From JAXHUA01 sp034189695 (GTDB taxonomy: Bacteria; Chloroflexota; Dehalococcoidia; E44-bin15), in the NCBI GenBank assembly GCA_034189695.1, contig JAXHUA010000157.1:1-13163 (forward strand): 13,163 nucleotides of DNA, given 5' to 3'. A program made the translations under genes and the position numbers. The notes below the pieces were generated by a model, which was given only the letters and a program-made list of their open reading frames with translations, searched no databases and was not told where the DNA came from. Shown piece by piece: positions 1-6,293 of the stretch. Position 1 is the first letter of the stretch. Every line of letters begins with the position of its first letter.

Positions 1-380
1 TCAACTGGAAACACTATGGGCCATGGCTGAGCATGCCCAAGGAAAGGAGGCTTCGGTAACCTCATTTATGAGGCAACCAACCACCGTTCGGTAACACTTT
101 CTATTGACGCAACACGTTCGGTACACGGGGTAAGATGACCTTTCTCCCGATAACAGTAACACCATGAATTAGAGCTCCCCGCTGCAATATGCACGATGGC
201 AAATCGCAGAACAGCAGCCCGCAACCGCATCGGTAGTAGACCATCGCTGGGGCCGACACAGAGGGACTGGCTGGAAGTCAGATCGCACAGGTCGTTGAAA
301 GGTGGTGCGCCGAAGGAGTATGCTGAAGCAGCGGCTGGACTCCAATCACCAGTGCTACAAATTACGGGGGTAAGGTCAAA
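1..380. other. Upstream stretch with no recognisable gene
   Basis: I recognise no protein here on either strand. A long minus-strand open frame runs through it (66-797), but it continues antisense across the PEBP gene and resembles no family known to me. Positions 60-73 are an inverted repeat (CCTCA, 4-nt spacer, TGAGG). A purine-rich SD-like run sits at 39-50, followed only by an eight-codon frame starting at 68. The short string CGTTCGGTA occurs twice, around 84 and 114. These look incidental. The stretch could hold the promoter of the PEBP gene, but I see no convincing -35/-10 pair. Confidence 0.4.
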
Positions 381-728
381 ATGGCTGAGAAGGCTGGGCA
401 AGACATTGCAGCGCTTGATGTCGACTTCTCGTGGAAGGAAGAACACCGATGCTCCAGTAAGTCTCCAGAGATTCGAGTTGCCGGCATCCCGGCGGGAACG
501 AAGTTCCTCAAGGTAACCCTGGTTGACCTTGACGTACCCTTCTGGGACCATGGCGGCGGGACGGTCAAGAACGACGGCTCGGGCACCATTCCGGCTGAGT
601 CTCTGAAGAGCGGGTATAACGGACCGTGTCCACCAGGCGGCTCTCACCGTTACGAATTCACGGTCAATGCCGTTGATCAGCAGGGGCGAGTTCTCGGTAC
701 CGGCAAGAAGATGAACAAGTTCCCCTGA
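381..728 (+). CDS. Short PEBP (YbhB/YbcL, Raf-kinase-inhibitor-like) family protein
   Basis: This 115-residue protein has the hallmarks of the phosphatidylethanolamine-binding-like fold used by bacterial YbhB/YbcL proteins. They are: a CSSKSP segment near residues 24-29, the GIPAGTK turn (35-41), a VDLDVP motif (48-53) matching the DPDAP ligand-site region, HGGG (57-60), and the family signature GPCPPGGSHRYEFTV (81-95). Usual relatives are about 150-180 residues, so this is a compact variant. Many compact relatives that I recall carry a signal peptide. None is present here, and the frame is closed by a stop at 324-326, so a cytoplasmic location is inferred. The ATG at 381 has AAGG five bases upstream and GGGGG ten bases upstream. 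The biological role of this family in bacteria is poorly defined, and I do not assign a ligand. It is separated from the aspS operon by about 390 bases and is probably a separate unit. Confidence 0.75.
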   Translation: MAEKAGQDIAALDVDFSWKEEHRCSSKSPEIRVAGIPAGTKFLKVTLVDLDVPFWDHGGGTVKNDGSGTIPAESLKSGYNGPCPPGGSHRYEFTVNAVDQQGRVLGTGKKMNKFP

Positions 729-748
729 GGGAGAGGCAACACAGCGAT

Positions 749-815
749 GGGCCGTCGGGGATTCGAATCCCGAACACCCTGACTGGGAAGTACTCAACCA
801 CCGGGTTGTCCCCGA
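749..815. other. Structured, tRNA-like but non-canonical segment
   Basis: Positions 758-771 form a perfect 14-nt palindrome containing ATTCGAAT, which resembles a tRNA T-arm. TCGGGGA (755-761) pairs perfectly with TCCCCGA (809-815) as a 7-bp closing stem. A 5-bp hairpin CAACC/GGTTG lies at 795-808, directly against that closing stem. ACT-GGGA-AGT (782-791) could form a small hairpin with a GNRA-type loop. Read on the minus strand it resembles the 3' part of a tRNA: T-loop TTCGAAT, then ACGGCCC and A. However, the T-stem would have an A-C mismatch, no matching GGGCCGT 5' acceptor strand exists, and the anticodon stem does not pair. It may be a decayed tRNA, an attachment-site remnant, a hairpin ending the PEBP transcript, or chance. 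There is no T-run. Confidence 0.3.
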
Positions 816-973
816 TGCAGGCGTGGTTCATTGCATGGCCGCCAGGTATGGCTTTCCTGGAGGCGTGCCATCGCGCAGACGCGTTTCTGTCTTTGCGTGC
901 GGCCTGAGCTGGTCGAACACGCTCTCTGTATTCCGGCGATTGCCTCCGCAAGACGTTTCTTCCCCTTCGAACC

Positions 974-1004
974 CTGGCATCCGCGACTCGAAATGTGGTA
1001 TGAC
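974..1004 (+). promoter_or_regulatory. Possible extended -10 promoter for the aspS operon
   Basis: TGG followed by TATGAC (996-1004) fits an extended -10 element. A weak -35-like CTGGCA lies at 974-979 with a long 19-nt spacer. It sits about 115 bases upstream of the aspS start, in the 729-1117 gap that otherwise holds no gene. A second weak candidate is TTGACG at 1038-1043, which lacks a good -10 partner. I see no T-box antiterminator in the leader, only a small CTGTG/CACAG hairpin at 1061-1073. Confidence 0.22.
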
Positions 1005-1101
1005 TATTGGGGGCACGGCAGAGAGTTGAGAACGGTGTTGACGCCCTCTGCGGCGGAGACCTGTGTTGCACAGACGAAGTCGCGCCCTGGCAGTCCGATT
1101 T

Positions 1102-1110
1102 GGAGAGGGA
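1102..1110 (+). promoter_or_regulatory. Ribosome binding site fixing the aspS start
   Basis: GGAGAGGGA ends seven bases before the ATG at 1118. The open frame extends upstream to a TTG at 1007, but that extra 37-residue segment has no AspRS character and no ribosome binding site. The normal AspRS N terminus begins at the 1118 ATG. Confidence 0.6.
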
Positions 1111-1117
1111 TTCTCTC

Positions 1118-3238
1118 ATGCTGTTTCGCGAACGTGTCCTTTGCGGGCAATTGACTCCGGATGATGTCGGCCGCACGGTGCTCCTTGCCGGCTGGGTGGA
1201 TGCCTTCCGGGACCATGGCGGCCTGCTGTTCATCCATCTGCGCGACGGCAGCGGCATCATGCAGATTGTGTTCAGCTCGGAAGTCGCGCCGACTGACGTC
1301 TGCGAGCAGGCAGCCTCCCTGCGCGCCGAATACTGCATCGCAGTCAGGGGCGAGGTGAGAATGCGGCTTGCCGGCACGGAAAACCCCAATATCGAAACAG
1401 GAGACATTGAGGTCCTGATCAGTGAGCTGACCGTGCTCTCCGAGTCCGACTCCCCGCCCTTCGCCATTTCCGAGAAAGCCATGGTCGCGGGCGCGGCATC
1501 CGCAGGCGCAGAGAGCGTGGATGAGGATTTGCGACTCCAGTACCGCTACCTGGACATCCGCCGTCCTTCGATGCGGTACAACCTGGTCTCGCGGCACCGC
1601 ATCTTCCAGTGCGTCCGCGAGTTCCTCGACTCGCAGGGCTTCCTCGAGATCGAAACGCCGGCGTTGACGATGAGCACTCCGGAAGGCGCGCGTGACTATC
1701 TGGTGCCCAGCCGCATCCATCCGCAGAGCTTCTACGCTCTGCCGCAGTCGCCGCAGCTCTTCAAACAACTGCTCATGATCGGCGGCCTGGAACGCTACTT
1801 CCAGCTGGCGCGCTGTTTCCGCGATGAGGATTTGCGTCCCAACCGGCAGCCGGAGTTCACCCAGCTCGACATTGAAGCATCCTTCATCGATGAGGAGTTC
1901 CTCTATGAACTGGTCGAGGAACTCGCCGTCAGGATGTTCGCTGCCGGCGGCATCGCGCTTTCCCGGCCGTTCGCCCGCATGACCTATGCCGAGGCGATGG
2001 ACACGACCGGCTCCGACCGCCCGGACCTGCGCTTCGGGCTTCGCTTCGTCGATGTGACCGATGTGTTCTCTCACACCAACTACTCGATCTTCCGCCAGAT
2101 CCTGCAGCGCGACGGCTGTATCAAGGGCATCAACATCAAGGGCCAGTCCGACAAGCTCAGCAAGAACGTGCTGCAGAATGAATACGCCAAGGAGATCGCT
2201 CCGTCGTTCGGCGCCAAGGGCATGACCTGGATGCGCGCCGAAGGCGGCAAGCTCGAGTCCAATATCGTCCAGTTCTTCAGCAGCGAGGAGCAGCAAGCGC
2301 TGCGCCAGAGATTCGACGTCGCCGACGGGGACGTGCTCATCATGATCGCCGACCCGTCGTATGCCGTGGTCACATCGGCCCTCGGGCAGTTGCGCCTGCA
2401 TCTGGCGAACCGTCTCGGCGTGGTCCCCGCCAACAGCTTCTGTCCGGTCTGGGTCACGGAGTTCCCGATGTTTGAGGCTACCGAGGAAGGAGGCATCACC
2501 TCCAGCCACCACCCGTTCACCGCGCCGGACCGCACCGATTTCGACCCGAGGAATATAGAAGAACTGCTGACGCTGCGCTCGCGGGCGTACGATCTGGTCA
2601 TTAACGGTGAGGAACTGGGCGGCGGGAGCATTCGCATCAACGACCGCGACGTGCAGCGGAAGGTATTCACGGCGCTGGGACTGACCGAAGAGGAGGTACA
2701 GGAGAGATTCGGCTTCTTCTTGCGGGCCTTCGACTTCGGCGCGCCCCCGCATGGCGGCCTGGCGCTGGGCATGGACCGCACCGTGTCGATGATCCTGCAG
2801 ACCCCCTCTATCCGCGAGGTGATCGCCTTTCCCAAGAACCGCAGCGCCGCGTGCCCCCTGACCGGCGCGCCCTCTGTGGTGAGACGCGAGCAACTGGCTG
2901 AACTGGGGCTGTTGAACCTGGGCGGCCTCGATGTCCTCCCCGGAACAGCGGAGAAGGAAGACAGGATCGAGCACCTGTCCTGGGTGTCACGCATCGGCAT
3001 CACGGCCGAGGAGCGCGCCCTGATTGAAGAGGTTCTCACGCAGGCCGAAGAGCTCGCGTTGCTTGCCGCCCAGAAGGCGGGCGGCGACGAGCCAGCCTAC
3101 GGCGTTGCGCCTATCACCAACCGCACCCGTGCAGGGACTGAAGGAAAACGCTCGGCGCTGTCCCAGTCAGGCCAACTGCTCAAGGTTGCGCCCTCGGTCA
3201 AGGGCAACTACTTCAAAGTCGCCAGCATTCTGGAATGA
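1118..3238 (+). CDS. aspS: Aspartyl-tRNA synthetase fused to GatC (AspRS-GatC)
   Basis: The 706-residue product joins two enzymes of the indirect Asn-tRNA pathway. Residues 1 to about 105 are the OB-fold anticodon-binding domain. The class II catalytic core follows: motif 1 around 174-199 (ETPALT, TPEGARDYLVPSR), the amino-acid site LPQSPQLFKQLLM (208-220), motif 2 FRDEDLRPNRQPEF (234-247), the bacterial GAD-type insertion (about 305-410), and motif 3 GLALGMDR (547-554). All look intact, so aminoacylation should work. A usual bacterial AspRS ends near residue 590-600. Here residues 614-706 are a complete 93-residue GatC: an ITAEER...EEVL helix start, PITNRTR, and the terminal signature APSVKGNYFKVASILE. 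GatC normally is a separate belt-like subunit wrapping the GatA-GatB interface. His33 and Gly86 sit where non-discriminating AspRS enzymes carry His and Gly, which is consistent with charging both tRNA(Asp) and tRNA(Asn). The gatA and gatB genes follow immediately, so one transcript encodes synthetase and amidotransferase. Confidence 0.93.
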   Translation: MLFRERVLCGQLTPDDVGRTVLLAGWVDAFRDHGGLLFIHLRDGSGIMQIVFSSEVAPTDVCEQAASLRAEYCIAVRGEVRMRLAGTENPNIETGDIEVLISELTVLSESDSPPFAISEKAMVAGAASAGAESVDEDLRLQYRYLDIRRPSMRYNLVSRHRIFQCVREFLDSQGFLEIETPALTMSTPEGARDYLVPSRIHPQSFYALPQSPQLFKQLLMIGGLERYFQLARCFRDEDLRPNRQPEFTQLDIEASFIDEEFLYELVEELAVRMFAAGGIALSRPFARMTYAEAMDTTGSDRPDLRFGLRFVDVTDVFSHTNYSIFRQILQRDGCIKGINIKGQSDKLSKNVLQNEYAKEIAPSFGAKGMTWMRAEGGKLESNIVQFFSSEEQQALRQRFDVADGDVLIMIADPSYAVVTSALGQLRLHLANRLGVVPANSFCPVWVTEFPMFEATEEGGITSSHHPFTAPDRTDFDPRNIEELLTLRSRAYDLVINGEELGGGSIRINDRDVQRKVFTALGLTEEEVQERFGFFLRAFDFGAPPHGGLALGMDRTVSMILQTPSIREVIAFPKNRSAACPLTGAPSVVRREQLAELGLLNLGGLDVLPGTAEKEDRIEHLSWVSRIGITAEERALIEEVLTQAEELALLAAQKAGGDEPAYGVAPITNRTRAGTEGKRSALSQSGQLLKVAPSVKGNYFKVASILE

Positions 3239-3239
3239 C

Positions 3240-3244
3240 GGGAG
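3240..3244 (+). promoter_or_regulatory. Ribosome binding site favouring the 3253 start of gatA
   Basis: GGGAG lies eight bases before the ATG at 3253. An earlier in-frame ATG at 3235 overlaps the aspS stop by four bases (ATGA) but has no clear SD sequence. Translation could also be coupled through that overlap, which would add six residues. Confidence 0.5.
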
Positions 3245-3252
3245 ACATCTTG

Positions 3253-4452
3253 ATGGACCCAGTGTTCTTCTATCGCAATCCCGAAACCCCCCACGCCAGA
3301 GGCGGTGACCTGCACGGGTTGAGAATCGCGATTCAACCGAACATCTCGGTGGCGGGCTGGCCGACCGAAGCTGGGTCGAAGGCGCTCGTCGATTTCACCG
3401 CATTGGAGGACGCCACCGTTGTGCAGCGGCTGCGTCGAGCCGGAGCTTCCGTGTGCGGCTCAACCCGCATGAGTGAATTCGGTTTCGGCCTGCAGGACAG
3501 CAAGGCAGGTGAAGCGCTCCGACAGCAGACCGCCGACGCCGAGCTCGTCATGGACTTGATGGGCGAGAGCCGCCTGGCCGCCTCGCGCGCGGCTGTGTGC
3601 GGTTTCAAGCCGAGCTACGGACTGGTGTCGCGCTTCGGCCTCATCGGGCTGATACCGTCGATGGAATGCTGCGGGATGCTCTCCGCAAGATTGAGGAGCA
3701 TTCGAGACATCCTGAAGGCCGTTGCCGGTCAGGACGAACTGGACTTCTCGCTCCCCGATGAAGAGACCCCGGATTTCTCGCGGCGAGACATCGACCCGCG
3801 AGAGGCAACCATCGGTGTCATCGCAGAAGCGCAAGACACTCTGCCCACCGAGCAGCAAGAGATGTTTCGTGCATCGCTCGACGAGCTGAAAGAGGCCGGC
3901 TTCTCCCTGCGGGACGTGTCCCTGCCCGACTTCTCGCTTTTCTCCGTCGTTCATAGAATCATCGGCTCCGTGGAAGCCTCATCCTGCGCCGGGCGCTATG
4001 ATTCGGTCCGCTACGGTCACCGCGAGCCGGGCGCCAGGAACTGGAACGACATGTACCTGCTCTCGCGAGGCGCGGCCTTCGGCCCACTGCTGAAGAGCTA
4101 TCTGTTTCAGGGTGCGTTCTTCCAGTTCGAGCGCTACGACGCGTATGAAGACGCCTGCCGCATTCGCGCGCGTCTGCTCGCGGACATGCAGCGGCTTGCC
4201 TCGCAGGCGGACTTTCTGGTCTTGCCCGCAGGCAACTGCGCCGCATCGGGCGCGCTGCCGACCCTTGCCGGTACGTACACACAGTTCGCCTCAACGGTCT
4301 TCGCTAACGTGACCGGCCAGCCCGCGCTGTACCTGCCGCCAGCGTCAGACGCGGCGCACCCGGGGTTTCAACTGGCGGGGCCGAGGCTCAGCGACGCGCT
4401 GTTGCTCGCGATGGGGGAACATATTCTGAACATACGCCAGGGAGGCAAATAG
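3253..4452 (+). CDS. gatA: GatA-like amidase-fold subunit lacking the catalytic triad
   Basis: GatA normally hydrolyses glutamine to supply ammonia to GatB. This 399-residue protein is clearly GatA-derived: DATVVQRLRRAGA (53-65), a MSEFGFG segment (73-79), FKPSYGLVSRFGLIG (from 118), SSCAGRYDSVRYGHR in the middle, and the typical C-terminal half. It is about 80 residues shorter than usual (about 480). The N-terminal helices are missing, so it begins almost at the conserved K-D-N strand. There the catalytic Lys of the family motif (I/V)KDNI is Gln28 (IAIQPNI). The GGSSGGSAAAVAAG-type loop bearing the cis-Ser is absent, and the stretch from MSEF to KPSYG is about 20 residues shorter than the family. 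The nucleophile motif DTGGSIRQP is replaced by a SRLAASRAAV-type sequence (106-115). Glutaminase activity is therefore not expected, which is an inference. The frame is uninterrupted and the remainder well conserved, so it looks maintained, not decayed. It is preceded by aspS-gatC and followed by gatB after two bases. Confidence 0.85.
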   Translation: MDPVFFYRNPETPHARGGDLHGLRIAIQPNISVAGWPTEAGSKALVDFTALEDATVVQRLRRAGASVCGSTRMSEFGFGLQDSKAGEALRQQTADAELVMDLMGESRLAASRAAVCGFKPSYGLVSRFGLIGLIPSMECCGMLSARLRSIRDILKAVAGQDELDFSLPDEETPDFSRRDIDPREATIGVIAEAQDTLPTEQQEMFRASLDELKEAGFSLRDVSLPDFSLFSVVHRIIGSVEASSCAGRYDSVRYGHREPGARNWNDMYLLSRGAAFGPLLKSYLFQGAFFQFERYDAYEDACRIRARLLADMQRLASQADFLVLPAGNCAASGALPTLAGTYTQFASTVFANVTGQPALYLPPASDAAHPGFQLAGPRLSDALLLAMGEHILNIRQGGK

Positions 4453-4454
4453 TC

Positions 4455-5891
4455 GTGGAATTCGAAGCAGTCATCGGACTGGAGATTCATGTTGAACTCA
4501 ACTGCGCGACCAAGATGTTTTGCGACTGTCCGAACCGTCCCGGCGACGAACCCAACGTCAATACCTGTCCGATCTGCCTGTGGTTTCCCGGCGCCATTCC
4601 CCGATTCAGCCAGGAGGCGCTCGAGAAGGCATCGCTTCTTTGTCTCGGGCTGGGCGCCGAGCTCCAGCCCAGGAGTGCCTTCGACCAGAAGGTGTACTAC
4701 TACCCGGACCTGCCCAAAGGCTACCAGCTGTCCCAGGCCCATCTCCCTCTCTCGCGCGGCGGCGCCATCGACATTGTGGATGAAGAGGGCAACCCCAAGA
4801 CGATACGCATTCATCATATCCACATGGAGGAAGACGTCGCCAGACTGGTGCACGAAATGGAAGGACGCCTGCCGATCAGTCTGGTGGACTTCAACCGCGC
4901 CGGTGTTCCGCTTGTGGAGATCGTCACAGAACCGGATTTCCGCGCGCCCCATGAGGCGATGGAGTTCCTTAGGGCGCTCCGCACACAGGTCCGCTCCGTG
5001 GGGTCCTCCGAGTGCAGCATGGAGAACGGCACGATGCGTGTCGATGCCAACATCTCCATACGTCCACGCGGGACCACCCAGATGAGCACCAAGGTGGAAG
5101 TGAAGAACATGAACTCCATCCGCCACGTCGGCGACGCCATCGCCTACGAAATCGGCCGCCAGAGCGCAGCCGTCCAGGCGGGCGAGGCAGTGGTTCTCCA
5201 CACACGTCTCTGGGACCCGGACAGGAAGGCCACGCTCCCGATGCGCGCCAAGTTCGAAGGCCCCTGCGTTCCCGATCCCGCAGTGCCAGCCATTGAACTG
5301 TCGCCGGACTGGATAGAGGAGTTGCGTGCACACCTTCCGGAGATGCCCGCGGCGAAGGCCGAACGCTTCGCCGCGCAGTACGCGCTGACCGCTGACGAGG
5401 CAAGATCCTTGAGTTCTGATCCGGAGGTCGCAGGCTATTTCGAGGCGCTGATTGAACAGGGGACCGCGCCGCGCACGGCCGCCCACTGGCTCACCACACA
5501 ACTGGTCCCGGCCGTCAGAGACCGGCGTCAGGAACTGGGCAGCTCGCCGGTGACCCCCGCTCGCCTCGCCGCGCTGCTCAGAATGCTCGCCCAGGACGAG
5601 ATCAACGCCAACGCGGCGCGTGAGGTGCTCGTGCAGCTGTTCGACAGCAGTGAAGCGCCGGAGGCGATAGTCAGCGCCCGTGGATTCCGGCAGGTCTCCG
5701 ATCCCACCGCTCTCGATTCGCTGATCGACAAGGTCCTGGAGGCACAACCGGCAGCGGTGGCCGACGTCCAGAGCGGCCGTGGCAAGGCAATGGGCTTTCT
5801 GATCGGCCAGGTGATGCAGGCCTCGGGCGGCAAGGCCAATCCGAAAGTGATACGGGAGCTGCTCACAAGGAAGCTGGACGCAACTTCATAG
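4455..5891 (+). CDS. gatB: Asp-tRNA(Asn)/Glu-tRNA(Gln) amidotransferase subunit B
   Basis: GatB phosphorylates the side chain of mischarged Asp-tRNA(Asn) or Glu-tRNA(Gln) with ATP and replaces the phosphate with ammonia. The 478-residue protein has normal length. GLEIHVEL (8-15) and HMEED (123-127) give Glu10, His12 and Glu125, the residues I expect at the metal/ATP site. Cys23, Cys25, Cys38 and Cys41 form the zinc site (C-x-C...CPIC). VDFNRAGVPLVEIVTEPD (144-161), MRVDANISIRP (194-204) and VKNMNS (216-221) are standard. The helical and YqeY-like tail ends in the familiar GFLIGQVM, KANP and LLTRKL elements. The usual DYRYFP motif after MR-K is missing: residues 263-278 read MRAKFEGPCVPDPAVP, about two residues shorter. 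The start is GTG with GGGAGG ending nine bases upstream, inside the end of gatA. It acts with GatA and the GatC part of the AspRS fusion in the cytoplasm. Confidence 0.93.
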   Translation: MEFEAVIGLEIHVELNCATKMFCDCPNRPGDEPNVNTCPICLWFPGAIPRFSQEALEKASLLCLGLGAELQPRSAFDQKVYYYPDLPKGYQLSQAHLPLSRGGAIDIVDEEGNPKTIRIHHIHMEEDVARLVHEMEGRLPISLVDFNRAGVPLVEIVTEPDFRAPHEAMEFLRALRTQVRSVGSSECSMENGTMRVDANISIRPRGTTQMSTKVEVKNMNSIRHVGDAIAYEIGRQSAAVQAGEAVVLHTRLWDPDRKATLPMRAKFEGPCVPDPAVPAIELSPDWIEELRAHLPEMPAAKAERFAAQYALTADEARSLSSDPEVAGYFEALIEQGTAPRTAAHWLTTQLVPAVRDRRQELGSSPVTPARLAALLRMLAQDEINANAAREVLVQLFDSSEAPEAIVSARGFRQVSDPTALDSLIDKVLEAQPAAVADVQSGRGKAMGFLIGQVMQASGGKANPKVIRELLTRKLDATS

Positions 5892-5912
5892 GGAGTAAAC
5901 CGTTGCGCGCCG

Positions 5913-5952
5913 GCGCTCATGTAGCGCACGGTGGACGCCAACGGGCGTCCGC
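5913..5952 (+). terminator. Two hairpins after gatB, possible weak terminator
   Basis: GCGCT/AGCGC (5913-5927, 5-nt loop) is followed by GGACGCC/GGCGTCC (5933-5950, 4-nt loop AACG), which extends to nine pairs (5931-5952) if a G-T wobble is allowed. They begin about 20 bases after the gatB stop. No T-run follows, so a classical intrinsic terminator is not shown; processing or Rho-linked ends are alternatives. Confidence 0.35.
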
Positions 5953-5963
5953 ATCGCCGCCAG

Positions 5964-6081
5964 TCATGCCAGCGCCCGCTGCGGCGCGTAGGGCTGCCAC
6001 TCTTGGTAGTCGCTCAGTTGCCCCTGCCCCTCCTTCATCAGGTACACCACCTCCCGCCCAGGACCTTGCTTCTGCCCGGGT
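5964..6081 (-). other. Protein-like open stretch, possible gene remnant
   Basis: On the minus strand a 38-codon open stretch between two stops reads like protein: an REVVYLMKEGQGQ segment followed by LSDYQEWQPY, then a stop at 5964-5966. It has no obvious start with a ribosome binding site and the upstream frame is closed at 6082-6084. It could be the C-terminal scrap of a decayed gene or chance. The rest of the 5892-6293 gap holds no gene that I can support. Confidence 0.15.
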
Positions 6082-6134
6082 CACAGCACCGATGTCAACT
6101 ACAGACTCCCACAGGGAAAACGCCAGGTCTCATT

Positions 6135-6152
6135 GTGACACAGTGTTGTCAC
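6135..6152. repeat. Inverted repeat upstream of the J-domain gene
   Basis: GTGACA and TGTCAC flank a 6-nt spacer, about 140 bases before the J-domain protein start. The symmetry fits a dimeric regulator's operator, but no clear promoter surrounds it (TAGGAT at 6163-6168 is badly spaced from TTGTCA at 6146-6151). The role is uncertain. Confidence 0.25.
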
Positions 6153-6293
6153 CCGACAGGGCTAGGATGCCCACAGCAGACTTGGCGAATCATGGAGCCG
6201 AAACACGAACGAGATAGTCAGGCGATACGCAGCCGCGATGCAGTTCCACAAGCCATGCGCTGAGCATTCTAACGAAGTCTGAGGTTGTGCCAG

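Noticed and set aside
66..797. Minus-strand 243-residue open frame opposite the PEBP gene
   Set aside because: It is antisense to a recognisable protein over half its length and resembles no family; its composition is consistent with a shadow frame.
749..830. Minus-strand tRNA gene suggested by the TTCGAAT loop and ACGGCCC-A end
   Set aside because: The T-stem has an A-C mismatch, no GGGCCGT 5' acceptor strand exists, the anticodon stem does not pair and the D-arm is wrong. It is kept only as a tRNA-like structure.
1005..1117. T-box leader controlling aspS
   Set aside because: No T-box consensus, specifier loop or terminator/antiterminator pair is visible; only a 5-bp hairpin at 1061-1073.
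1004..2974. Long (656-residue) minus-strand open frame opposite aspS
   Set aside because: It mirrors the codon structure of the GC-rich aspS gene and has no recognisable domain; AspRS motifs on the plus strand are decisive.
3235..4452. GatA as a frameshifted or mis-assembled pseudogene
   Set aside because: The frame is continuous with conserved segments before and after the missing loop, and good start and stop spacing. The changes look like evolved loss, although read-level confirmation is still needed.
4368..5747. Long minus-strand open frame opposite gatB
   Set aside because: It is a GC-driven shadow of gatB; its His/Gly/Arg/Val-rich sequence has no family features.
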